From: Crickella sp963642455
Lineage (GTDB): Bacteria > Bacillota > Clostridia > Peptostreptococcales > Anaerovoracaceae
Length of the DNA stretch: 38,902 bases
Assembly: GCA_963642455.1 (NCBI GenBank)
Contig: CAVIGM010000007.1
Coordinates: forward strand, 1-38,902
Reading direction: 5' to 3'
Within the stretch, counting starts at the first letter, position 1. Each line of letters opens with the position of its first letter. Below the pieces are notes generated by a model, which was given only the letters and a program-made list of their open reading frames with translations, had not been told where the DNA came from and searched no databases. This document shows positions 7,770 through 16,495 of this stretch, one piece after another. The position numbers were made by a program, and so were the translations under genes.

Positions 7770-10700
7770 TTACTTGAAATATTTAACGGCCGATTCAAAC
7801 ATATGAATATCGTAATTGCCCGGCACATTCTTATATAAATTATTCCCGCGTCTTTCGGAATGTCCCATCTTGCCGAAGATTCTTCCGTCAGGCGAAGTTA
7901 TGCCTTCAATCGCATGAATCGAGCCGTTAGGATTGAAGTGTACATCAGCGCTTACGTTTCCTTCAAGGTCAACATATTGCGTTGCAATCTGACCATTTGC
8001 GGCAAGCTGTCTTACAAGCTCATCACTTGCATAGAATCTGCCCTCGCCGTGCGAAATAGGAACGCTAACAATATCTCCTACTTTCATCATCGATAGCCAT
8101 GGTGACTTATTCGACGAAATTCTTGTCTGAACAATTCTGGACTGATGCCTTGCAATTCTGTTAAATGTAAGTGTAGGACAGTCAGCATCAGTATCTATAA
8201 TCTTGCCATAAGGCACAAGTCCGAGCTTAATCAAAGCCTGGAAACCATTGCAAACTCCGCACATCAGGCCATCTCTTCTGTCGAGCAGATCTGTGACGCC
8301 CTCTTTGATTGCCTCATTTCGGAAAAAGCAAGTGATATATTTAGCGCTGCCATCTGGCTCGTCACCGCCCGAGAAGCCACCCGGTATGAATACCATTTGA
8401 GATTCCTTAAGGCTCTTAGCGAATCTTTCGATTGACTCGGCAATTGCTGATGAATCAAGATTTCTGATTACCATAATCTCAGGCTCTGCGCCTGCATCTT
8501 GCATAGCCTTAGCTGCATCATATTCGCAATTTGTTCCTGGGAAAACAGGAATCAGCACCTTAGGCTTAGCAATCTTGATGCTCGATGCAGACCAACTCTT
8601 TGCCTCGTAAGAGAAGGCCTCAAGCTCGGTATCCGCATCTTCAATATTGCAAGGATAGATATCCTCGAGCTTATCCTCGTAGATGCCTTGCAATTCTTCT
8701 AATGTGATGCTCTCATCTTCAAAAGTAAAGCATCCATCATTTGTTACTTCGCCGATGATTTCGATAGCATCGATGTCGTCGATACCGTCGATACATTTGA
8801 TGCCTTCAGGAATCGTTATATCAGCCGCAAGCTCATTAGCATCCGCAGCAGCGTCAAGCTCGATAAGGAAGCTTGCGTATTTATATCCGAACAAATCATT
8901 GAGCTTGCTTGCATTGAATTTGAAGCCATATCCGTTTCCGATTGCCATCTTGAGAACAGCCTCAGCGACGCCACCCATTCCCGGTGTATAGCAAGCAAGA
9001 GCCCTGCCGCTTCTTTGAAGCTTGTTTACCACATCGAATAGCTTAAGAAGTGATTCGATTACAGGAAGTCCGTTCTCGTCATATTCAGGTGAGAGCAATA
9101 CAAGTTTGCTTCCTGCCTTCTTAAATTCTGGCGAAATAATATTTGCAGCCTTCTCCGTTGTTATCGCAAATGATACGAGTGTAGGCGGAACATCGATATT
9201 CTCAAAAGAACCGCTCATCGAATCCTTGCCGCCGATAGCCGCAACTCCAAGCTGCATCTGAGCCTTGTATGCGCCAAGAAGTGCCGAGAAAGGCTTGCCC
9301 CATCTTGAAGCATCAACGCCGAGCTTCTCGAAATATTCTTGGAAGGATAAATATACATCCTCGAATTTCGCACCTGTTGCTACAAGCTTGCATACCGACT
9401 CTACTACCGCAAGGAAGGCTCCGTGATATGGGCTTTCCTCGGTGATAAATGGATTATATCCCCAAGACATAACAGAGCAGTCGTCTGTATGCTTCTTCTC
9501 AACGGCAATCTTGTGTACCATAGCCTGAATTGGTGTCTGCTGATATTTACCACCGAATGGCATAAGCACTGTATTAGCTCCGATTGAAGAATCGAATCTC
9601 TCCGAAAGTCCTCTCTTAGAGCAAATATTTAGATTGCTTGCGAGAGCCTTGTAATTCTCTGTCCAAGTACCTTTAATTTCCTTATTCTTGAGCTCTGCTT
9701 TTGCGGCCTTGCACTCTGCTGTCTTAGGCGCACCGTTGGTATCGAGGAATTCTCTTGCGATATCCACAATCTTGTCGCCATTCCATCTCATGACAAGCCT
9801 TGGCTCTTTGGTAACCTTTGCGACAATTGCAACATTTAGATTCTCTTCATTTGCTATTGCACTGAAGCGCTCAACATCAGAAGCTGCAAGAACAACAGCC
9901 ATTCTCTCCTGCGATTCCGAAATAGCAAGCTCGGTTCCGTCAAGCCCCTCATATTTCTTAGGCACCTCGTTGAGATTGATATCAAGGCCGTCTGCAAGCT
10001 CTCCGATTGCAACAGATACACCGCCTGCACCGAAGTCATTGCAGCGCTTAATCATCTTGCAAGCTTCGCTATTACGGAATAACCTCTGGAGCTTGCGTTC
10101 TTCAGGCGCATTACCTTTCTGAACCTCGGCGCCGCAAGTCTCTACTGAATGTGAATCATGAGCCTTAGATGAGCCTGTAGCTCCGCCGATTCCGTCTCTT
10201 CCGGTTGCTCCACCAAGAAGAATTACAACATCTCCAGCTGCAGGAACCTCTCTTCTTACATTCTCTGCAGGCGCCGCTCCTACTACTGCGCCAAGTTCCA
10301 TATGCTTAGCTACATATCCAGGATGATAGATTTCGTCAACAAGGCCCGTTGTAAGTCCTATCTGATTACCATAAGATGAATATCCTGCAGCAGCGGTCTG
10401 TACAAGCGTCCTCTGTGGTAGCTTACCCGGAATAGTCTCGCTTACTGGAACGGTCGGATCAGATGCTCCTGTAAGTCTCATAGCGGCATATACATAGGAT
10501 CTTCCCGAGAGGGGATCTCTGATAGCACCGCCTATGCAAGTAGCCGCGCCGCCGAATGGCTCGATTTCTGTCGGATGGTTATGCGTCTCATTTTTGAAGA
10601 AGAGCAACCAAGGTTCCTTAACGCCGTCTGCTTCGATTTCAATCTTAACTGTGCATGCGTTTATCTCCTCAGACTCATCGAGCTTATCGAGCTTGCCTTG

Positions 10701-11534
10701 CTTCTTAAGATATTTGGCTGCAATTGTGCCGATATCCATCAAGGTGATAGGCTTAGTTCTTCCGAGCTCCTCTCTTGTCTTCAGATAATCGTTATATGCG
10801 TCTTGAATAAGCTCGTCTTCGAAGCTAACATTCTCGATTATTGTATTAAAAGTCGTATGTCTGCAGTGATCTGACCAATAGGTGTCGATCATTCTAAGCT
10901 CTGTAATGCTTGGGTCTCTTGCCTCTTCCTTGAAATAATTCTGACAGAATTTAAGGTCCGCAAGGTCCATCGCAAAGCCGTATTCTCCAAGCATCATCTT
11001 AAGCTCGTCTTCGGATTTGCCTATAAAACCGACGATTGTTGCTACTGTAGTCGGTATTTCGTAGGCTGTCTCAAGGGTTGAAGGAAGTTCGAGGCTCGCC
11101 TCTCTTGACTCAACTGGATTGATAACATGATTCTTGATTGCCTTGATGTCGTCCTCGCTGATATTACCATAGAGCGCATATACTCTTGCGGATTTAATTA
11201 AAGGTCTCTCGCCCTGAGAAATAATCTGTATGCATTGAGCAGCAGAATCAGCTCTCTGGTCGAACTGCCCCGGAAGATATTCAACCGCAAATACGTATGC
11301 ATCCTTAAGCTCCTCATCCAAGGAAGCATATACTATATCAATCTGAGGCTCAGAGAAAACCGTATTGACAGCATAATCAAAGAGATTAGAGTCGATTCCC
11401 TCAGCATCATATCTGTTGAAGAGCCTGACATCAGACAAATTAGTAATTCCAAGAAGGCCTCTTGCATCATTAAATAAGCCCCTTGCCTCTGATGCGAATT
11501 CCTTGTGTTTCTCAACGAATATTCTATTTACCAT
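7770..11534 (-). CDS. purL: phosphoribosylformylglycinamidine synthase, fused single-chain form
   Basis: Converts FGAR to FGAM with ATP and glutamine. The 1254-residue chain joins an N-terminal PurS-like part, two PurM-like synthase halves (WSDHCRHTTF at about 220, FFKNETHNHPTEIEPFGGAATC, GGIGGATGSS, FGAGGVSVAIGELADG, AIGGKDSMSG, TPGMGGVAEA) and a C-terminal glutaminase domain. That domain has PGGFSGGDEPDG, the nucleophile in MCGVCNGFQAL (about residue 1093) and GHSERRGNN as the His-Glu partners, so it looks active. Many Gram-positive bacteria have separate purS, purQ and purL; the long fused form here is the one known from clostridia. GGAGG lies seven bases before the ATG, 11 bases after purD. 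Confidence 0.97.
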   Translation of the reverse strand: MVNRIFVEKHKEFASEARGLFNDARGLLGITNLSDVRLFNRYDAEGIDSNLFDYAVNTVFSEPQIDIVYASLDEELKDAYVFAVEYLPGQFDQRADSAAQCIQIISQGERPLIKSARVYALYGNISEDDIKAIKNHVINPVESREASLELPSTLETAYEIPTTVATIVGFIGKSEDELKMMLGEYGFAMDLADLKFCQNYFKEEARDPSITELRMIDTYWSDHCRHTTFNTIIENVSFEDELIQDAYNDYLKTREELGRTKPITLMDIGTIAAKYLKKQGKLDKLDESEEINACTVKIEIEADGVKEPWLLFFKNETHNHPTEIEPFGGAATCIGGAIRDPLSGRSYVYAAMRLTGASDPTVPVSETIPGKLPQRTLVQTAAAGYSSYGNQIGLTTGLVDEIYHPGYVAKHMELGAVVGAAPAENVRREVPAAGDVVILLGGATGRDGIGGATGSSKAHDSHSVETCGAEVQKGNAPEERKLQRLFRNSEACKMIKRCNDFGAGGVSVAIGELADGLDINLNEVPKKYEGLDGTELAISESQERMAVVLAASDVERFSAIANEENLNVAIVAKVTKEPRLVMRWNGDKIVDIAREFLDTNGAPKTAECKAAKAELKNKEIKGTWTENYKALASNLNICSKRGLSERFDSSIGANTVLMPFGGKYQQTPIQAMVHKIAVEKKHTDDCSVMSWGYNPFITEESPYHGAFLAVVESVCKLVATGAKFEDVYLSFQEYFEKLGVDASRWGKPFSALLGAYKAQMQLGVAAIGGKDSMSGSFENIDVPPTLVSFAITTEKAANIISPEFKKAGSKLVLLSPEYDENGLPVIESLLKLFDVVNKLQRSGRALACYTPGMGGVAEAVLKMAIGNGYGFKFNASKLNDLFGYKYASFLIELDAAADANELAADITIPEGIKCIDGIDDIDAIEIIGEVTNDGCFTFEDESITLEELQGIYEDKLEDIYPCNIEDADTELEAFSYEAKSWSASSIKIAKPKVLIPVFPGTNCEYDAAKAMQDAGAEPEIMVIRNLDSSAIAESIERFAKSLKESQMVFIPGGFSGGDEPDGSAKYITCFFRNEAIKEGVTDLLDRRDGLMCGVCNGFQALIKLGLVPYGKIIDTDADCPTLTFNRIARHQSRIVQTRISSNKSPWLSMMKVGDIVSVPISHGEGRFYASDELVRQLAANGQIATQYVDLEGNVSADVHFNPNGSIHAIEGITSPDGRIFGKMGHSERRGNNLYKNVPGNYDIHMFESAVKYFK

Positions 11535-11545
11535 TAGATATCCTC

Positions 11546-12820
11546 CTAATTATTTGCTTCATCCTGCGAAAGCGCCTTCATGCCTATATCGTGTCTGTAA
11601 TATGCATTATCGAAGTGAATGCTCTCTACCCTCTTGTATGCCTTGTCTAAAGCGGCCTTGAGATTCTCTCCCTTTGCTGTAACGCCAAGCACTCTTCCGC
11701 CGTTTGTCTTAAGAACTCCGTCATCAAGCTTAGCTCCAGCCACAAATACATCGTCTGCAATCTCTTCAGGTATCGAGATTGCATAGCCCTTCTCGTAAGA
11801 CAGCGGATAGCCCTGAGAAGCCATAATTACGCAAGCTGCACTCTCATCTGACCACTTAATCTCACATTCGGAAAGTGTGCCATTTGTTGTCGCCATCATT
11901 ATGCTAAGAAGATCGCTTTCAAGCAAAGGAAGCACAACCTGTGTCTCAGGATCACCGAATCTGCAATTATATTCGACAACCTTAGGCCCATTTGGTGTGA
12001 GCATAAGGCCGAAATACAGGCAGCCCTTGAATTCTCTTCCTTCTTTCTTGAGGGCTTCGATGCTTGGCTTAAATATAGTCTCCATGCAGAGCTTCGCTAT
12101 TTCTTCTGTATAGAAAGGGCTTGGTGCGATTGTTCCCATGCCGCCAGTGTTAAGGCCCGTATCGCCGTCGCCGATTCTCTTGTGGTCCATTGAAGAAATC
12201 ATAGGCTTAATCGTCGTTCCGTCTGTAAAAGCAAGTACGGATACCTCGGGGCCTGTCATAAATTCCTCAATTACTATCTTGTCGCCACTCGCACCGAATT
12301 TCTTATCCTGCATTATGGATAGGACAGCCTCTCTTGCCTCTTCCCTTGTCTTTGCAATGATTACGCCTTTGCCAAGAGCAAGACCATCAGCCTTTATAAC
12401 CGTAGGAAGAGCTGTCTTATCTATATATTTCAAGGCAGCCTCGGCATTGTCGAAGACTTCATAAGCGGCTGTTGGAATTCCATATTTGTTCATAAGCTCC
12501 TTCGAGTATGCCTTTGAGCCTTCTATTATTGCGGCAGCCTTGCTTGGACCGAAGCATGGAATTCCGACCTCGCTTAGTGCGTCAACCGCACCAAGAACAA
12601 GAGGATCGTCTGGGGCTACGACCGCATAATCAATTGCGTTCTCCTTAGCCCATTCGACAATTCTCGGAATTTCTTTTGCGCCTATATCAACGCATGTCGC
12701 ATCCTTTGCGATACCGCCATTGCCTGGCAGAGCAAAGATTTGCGTAACATCTTTGTTCTTCTTAAGGCTTTTTATAATGGCATGCTCTCTTCCGCCGCCA
12801 CCTATTACCATTATTCTCAT
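11546..12820 (-). CDS. purD: phosphoribosylamine--glycine ligase
   Basis: ATP-grasp enzyme joining phosphoribosylamine and glycine to give GAR, the step directly after PurF. It begins MRIMVIGGGGREHAII, the family's N-terminal dinucleotide-like loop. The ATP-grasp core has LPTVIKADGLALGKGVIIA, EEFMTGPEVSVLAF, LNTGGMGTIAPSP, and the metal site VVEYNCRFGDPETQVVLP. The 424 residues are usual. AAGGAG lies upstream of the ATG, 48 bases after the AICAR transformylase gene. Confidence 0.97.
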   Translation of the reverse strand: MRIMVIGGGGREHAIIKSLKKNKDVTQIFALPGNGGIAKDATCVDIGAKEIPRIVEWAKENAIDYAVVAPDDPLVLGAVDALSEVGIPCFGPSKAAAIIEGSKAYSKELMNKYGIPTAAYEVFDNAEAALKYIDKTALPTVIKADGLALGKGVIIAKTREEAREAVLSIMQDKKFGASGDKIVIEEFMTGPEVSVLAFTDGTTIKPMISSMDHKRIGDGDTGLNTGGMGTIAPSPFYTEEIAKLCMETIFKPSIEALKKEGREFKGCLYFGLMLTPNGPKVVEYNCRFGDPETQVVLPLLESDLLSIMMATTNGTLSECEIKWSDESAACVIMASQGYPLSYEKGYAISIPEEIADDVFVAGAKLDDGVLKTNGGRVLGVTAKGENLKAALDKAYKRVESIHFDNAYYRHDIGMKALSQDEANN

Positions 12821-12868
12821 AAATTTCTCCTTGCAGTATTAGCGAGTAGTATTGAATATTAGCAAGTA

Positions 12869-14053
12869 TTAGTGATGGAACAATCTCATTCCCGTGAAGC
12901 ATAGAACCATATCATATTTGTCGCAGCATTCTATAACGGCATCGTCTCTTACCGAGCCGCCAGGCTCTGCAACATATTTAACTCCGCTTCTGTATGCTCT
13001 TTCGATATTGTCGCTGAATGGGAAGAACGCATCCGAGCCAAGCGCCACATCCTTAACTTGTGCAAGATATCTTGCTTTCTCCTCTGCTGTAAAAGGCTCC
13101 GGCCTTCTTGTGAAATATTTCTGCCAAATTCCCTCGGCGCACACATCCTCTTCGTTCTGATTGATATAGCTGTCAGTGATATTGTCCTTATCTGCTCTTC
13201 CAAGGCCGTCCTTGAATGGAAGCTCAAGCACTTTGTCCGCCTGTCTTAAGAACCAAGTATCTGCCTTAGTTCCTGCAAGCCTTGTGCAGTGAATTCTTGA
13301 CTGCTGGCCTGCTCCGACACCTATTGCCTGACCGTCGACAGCATAGCATACGGAATTTGACTGTGTGTATTTGAGAGTAATAAGAGCAACGATAAGGTCT
13401 TGCACCGCGCTCTTAGGAAGTTCATTATTTGCGCTTACGATATTGCCAAGCAGCTCTTTATTTATTGCAAAATCATTTCTTCCCTGTTCGAAGCTTATGC
13501 CGTATACCTGCTTATGCTCCTTCTTAGCCGGAACGTACGAAGAGTCGATCTCTATGATATTATAGCCGCCTTTTTTCTTTGCCATAAGAAGCTCAAGCGC
13601 ATCCTTGTCATAGCCCGGAGCAATAACACCGTCCGAAACCTCTCTTTTGATAATCTTTGCGGTGGTAAGGTCGCAAACATCAGAAAGCGCAATCCAGTCA
13701 CCGAAGGAGCACATTCTGTCTGTTCCTCTTGCTCTTGCATAAGCGCAAGCAAGCGGAGAATCATCAAGGCCCTCTATATCGTCTACTCTGCAAGCCTTCT
13801 TCTGCTTATCGCTTAGCTTAATGCCTATCGCAGCTCCCGACGGGCTTACATGCTTAAAGGATGCAGCAGCAGGCATTTGAAGCTCTTCCTTAAGCTCTTT
13901 AACAAGCTGCCACGAATTGAAGGCATCAAGGAAATTGATATATCCCGGTCTTCCGTTCAGTATCTTAATAGGCAGTTCAGAGCCGTCTTCCATATAAATG
14001 CGAGCAGGCTTCTGATTTGGATTGCATCCGTACTTTAATTCAAATTCTTTCAT
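12869..14053 (-). CDS. purH: AICAR formyltransferase, stand-alone (PurH C-terminal domain only)
   Basis: Transfers the formyl group of 10-formyl-THF to AICAR, giving FAICAR. The protein starts at LKYGCNPNQKPARI, the beginning of the transformylase part of canonical PurH. The catalytic Lys-His pair is seen in FKHVSPSGAA (K67, H68), and YTQSNSVCYAVDGQAIGVGAGQQSRIHCTRLAG carries the substrate-binding core. SDAFFPFSDNIE and the C-terminal EPGGSVRDDAVI complete the fold. At 394 residues it lacks the roughly 200-residue IMP cyclohydrolase domain of standard PurH. That activity appears to come from the adjacent purO-type gene 58 bases upstream. AGGTGA precedes the ATG. Confidence 0.95.
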   Translation of the reverse strand: MKEFELKYGCNPNQKPARIYMEDGSELPIKILNGRPGYINFLDAFNSWQLVKELKEELQMPAAASFKHVSPSGAAIGIKLSDKQKKACRVDDIEGLDDSPLACAYARARGTDRMCSFGDWIALSDVCDLTTAKIIKREVSDGVIAPGYDKDALELLMAKKKGGYNIIEIDSSYVPAKKEHKQVYGISFEQGRNDFAINKELLGNIVSANNELPKSAVQDLIVALITLKYTQSNSVCYAVDGQAIGVGAGQQSRIHCTRLAGTKADTWFLRQADKVLELPFKDGLGRADKDNITDSYINQNEEDVCAEGIWQKYFTRRPEPFTAEEKARYLAQVKDVALGSDAFFPFSDNIERAYRSGVKYVAEPGGSVRDDAVIECCDKYDMVLCFTGMRLFHH

Positions 14054-14111
14054 GCTGTCACCTATATATTCTGCTAATAAATCCTGTAATTATTCATGTT
14101 AATTGTTCTTG

Positions 14112-14831
14112 CTAAATGTTCTTGTTGATAATTCTGTTATCTGCCTCGCCTGTTGCAAGGTCGATATATCTTACATATAGCGAGATCTTATTGTCTTCAT
14201 CAAGCGCAGCCCATAGCTTATTTGTGAAAGAGTCAATATCGTCTTCCATCTTGACTCTCTTAGGCTCGCCTTGGAAGCTTGGCAGCGGCTTAGCATCGCA
14301 TACATAGGTATGTATCAAATGCCCAAGTCCTGCTTTTGAAGGATACGAATATAAATATCTTGCGCAGTCTGTTCCCTCGGCATCAACGCTCTTAAGAATG
14401 CTCATCATATACGAGAAATCCATATCCTCGAAATTAAGAATACCGCTTATTCTCGGCGTAAGATTAGGTGCATCTGGCTCAAATTCTCTTGAATTCAAGG
14501 CCTCAGCGAAGCTCTTTCCTTCCTTAAGTCCTTCATAAACGGTATCTGTCTGATCGCCATTTGTGACAATCAGCTTATTTGCATATTCTCTTATTGCTGC
14601 ATAAATTATAAGGCTTGGATCCTCTACCTTCGAAGCATCGAAAGGCTCGGTGAATACGGCCTTATCGTGTTCAACAAAGACTCTGTTGCGCGAATTAGCG
14701 CTTCTTCCCATGATAAAATACGCTGCGCAGGCCTTGCTGCCGTCAGGAGTCTTGCCGATAATTATGCCTCTTCCAGGGTAGGCATTGTCCTTCAATAATT
14801 CAGCGACATCGTTAATCTTGTAAATATCCAT
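14112..14831 (-). CDS. purO: IMP cyclohydrolase, PurO type
   Basis: Predicted to close FAICAR to IMP, the last step of purine synthesis. The protein (239 residues) has PGRGIIIGKTPDGSKACAAY, MGRSANSRNRVF and the segment IVTNGDQTDTVYEG. These match the archaeal PurO / IMP_cyclohyd fold and bear no resemblance to the cyclohydrolase half of bacterial PurH. It overlaps the end of purN by 20 bases with its SD (GAGGAG) inside purN, and directly precedes the single-domain AICAR transformylase. The pair together replace bifunctional PurH. The family call rests on motif recognition and on this context, which support each other. Confidence 0.9.
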   Translation of the reverse strand: MDIYKINDVAELLKDNAYPGRGIIIGKTPDGSKACAAYFIMGRSANSRNRVFVEHDKAVFTEPFDASKVEDPSLIIYAAIREYANKLIVTNGDQTDTVYEGLKEGKSFAEALNSREFEPDAPNLTPRISGILNFEDMDFSYMMSILKSVDAEGTDCARYLYSYPSKAGLGHLIHTYVCDAKPLPSFQGEPKRVKMEDDIDSFTNKLWAALDEDNKISLYVRYIDLATGEADNRIINKNI

Positions 14832-15420
14832 TCGTAATCTCCTCTATTGCCTCAGGAAGAATAATCCATTCCGCCTGCTCCATAACTCTTCTCTGGAGAG
14901 TCTCCGCCGTATCGTCGTTAAGAACCTCTACGGCCTTTTGCTTAATAATCTCCCCGCCATCTGGAATCTCATTTACATAATGGACCGTCGCGCCTGTCAG
15001 CTTAACGCCCTTATCGAGCGCGGCCTGATGCACCTTAAGTCCGTAATAGCCTTCTCCGCAGAAAGACGGAATCAGCGACGGATGAACGTTGATAATTCTT
15101 CTCTCGTAATGCCTTGTGAAATTCTCGCTGAGAATCGCAAGGAAGCCCGCAAGCACGATTAGGTCAATCTTTGCATTATCGATTGCCTCTATCATCGCCT
15201 TCTCGAAAGCCTCTTGGCTGCCAAGCTCTTTCTTTGTAAAAACAAGAGTCTCTATTCCCGCTTTTGTGGCTCTTTCGAGGGCGAAGGCATCCTTCTTATT
15301 TGAAATAACAAGGACGACCTCTCCGCTTTTGATAATTCCGCTCTTCTGAGCGTCTATAATTGCCTGAAGATTAGTACCGCCGCCTGAGACAAGTACGGCT
15401 ATTCGTGCCTTATTTAGCAT
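14812..15420 (-). CDS. purN: phosphoribosylglycinamide formyltransferase (folate-dependent)
   Basis: Formylates GAR with 10-formyl-THF. It begins RIAVLVSGGGTNLQAIIDA, and the catalytic Asn-x-His is in INVHPSLIPSFCGEGYYG. The catalytic Asp lies in VNEIPDGGEII, about 37 residues further on, as in the family. It has 202 residues. It overlaps purM by 7 bases and purO by 20 bases, so the three genes are probably translated in a coupled way. No purT is seen, so this step depends on folate. Confidence 0.97.
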   Translation of the reverse strand: MLNKARIAVLVSGGGTNLQAIIDAQKSGIIKSGEVVLVISNKKDAFALERATKAGIETLVFTKKELGSQEAFEKAMIEAIDNAKIDLIVLAGFLAILSENFTRHYERRIINVHPSLIPSFCGEGYYGLKVHQAALDKGVKLTGATVHYVNEIPDGGEIIKQKAVEVLNDDTAETLQRRVMEQAEWIILPEAIEEITNGYLQD

Positions 15421-16463
15421 ATTCTTACCTTTTCCTCTGACTTTTCGATAACACCCATTATATAAGCATCCTCGCCATGAGCCTTGAGAATTTCGATTGC
15501 TCTTGCGGCATCCGAAGCGGCAACGACTATGCTCATCCCAACTCCCATATTGAAGGTATTGAACATATCTCTTTCGCTGATATTACCCTTCTTAGCTATA
15601 AGCTTGAAGATAGGAAGAATTCGGATATCCTCTTTCTTGATTACTGCGCCAAGACCGTTCGGAATGCTTCTTGGAATATTCTCATAGAAGCCTCCACCTG
15701 TTATATGCGAAATGCCTTTAACCTCTATTTCGGAAAGAAGAGCAAGGACCGGCTTAACGTAGATCTTAGTTGGAGTAATAAGAGTCTCGCCGATTGATTT
15801 GCCGCCAAGTTCATCAACAGGGCTTGTAATATCCTCCTCTTCCACATTGAAAACCTTGCGAACAAGCGAGAATCCATTCGAATGAACGCCGCTTGATGGG
15901 AGCGCAATTATTACATCTCCTGCCTGCATTTTCTTGTTGTCGATAATCTTGTTCTTGTCTACAACTCCAGTGCAATAACCCGCAAGATCATATTCGTTCT
16001 CTGGATAGAAACCTGGCATTTCTGCGGTCTCACCACCAATAAGTGCGGCGCCTGACTGCACGCAACCCTCGCATACACCTTTTACAATGCTCTCAATTCT
16101 TGTGGGAACATTCTTTCCGCAGGCAATATAATCAAGGAAGAATAACGGCTTAGCACCCACGCAGATAATGTCATTTACGCACATCGCAACGCAATCAATG
16201 CCGACGGTATCGTGCTTATCAAGAAGAAAAGCAAGCTTGAGCTTAGTTCCTACGCCGTCAGTTCCCGATACAAGAACAGGCTTCTCTATTCCCTCAAGGT
16301 CAAGCTCGAAGAGGCCGCCGAAGCCTCCGACATCTGAGCATACTCCCTTAGTCATCGTCTTAGCGATATGCTGCTTCATCAGCTCTACCGCCTTATATCC
16401 TGCTGTAATGTCTACGCCTGCAGCAGCATAAGCCTCTGACTTTGATTGATTGTTAATAGCCAT
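15414..16463 (-). CDS. purM: phosphoribosylformylglycinamidine cyclo-ligase (AIR synthetase)
   Basis: Closes FGAM to AIR with ATP. Family blocks are seen from YAAAGVDITAGYKAVELMK onward: VLVSGTDGVGTKLKLAF, DTVGIDCVAMCVNDI, GAKPLFFLDYIACGK, ALIGGETAEMPGFY, ALPSSGVHSNGFSLVRK and GISHITGGGFYENIPR. The frame is open 21 codons further upstream (to 16526), into the end of purF, but AAAGGA lies eight bases before the ATG at 16463 and the family N-terminus starts there. The chosen protein has 349 residues. Confidence 0.97.
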   Translation of the reverse strand: MAINNQSKSEAYAAAGVDITAGYKAVELMKQHIAKTMTKGVCSDVGGFGGLFELDLEGIEKPVLVSGTDGVGTKLKLAFLLDKHDTVGIDCVAMCVNDIICVGAKPLFFLDYIACGKNVPTRIESIVKGVCEGCVQSGAALIGGETAEMPGFYPENEYDLAGYCTGVVDKNKIIDNKKMQAGDVIIALPSSGVHSNGFSLVRKVFNVEEEDITSPVDELGGKSIGETLITPTKIYVKPVLALLSEIEVKGISHITGGGFYENIPRSIPNGLGAVIKKEDIRILPIFKLIAKKGNISERDMFNTFNMGVGMSIVVAASDAARAIEILKAHGEDAYIMGVIEKSEEKVRIC

Positions 16464-16495
16464 TACTATGTTCCTTTCTGTTCTATTTATCTTCG

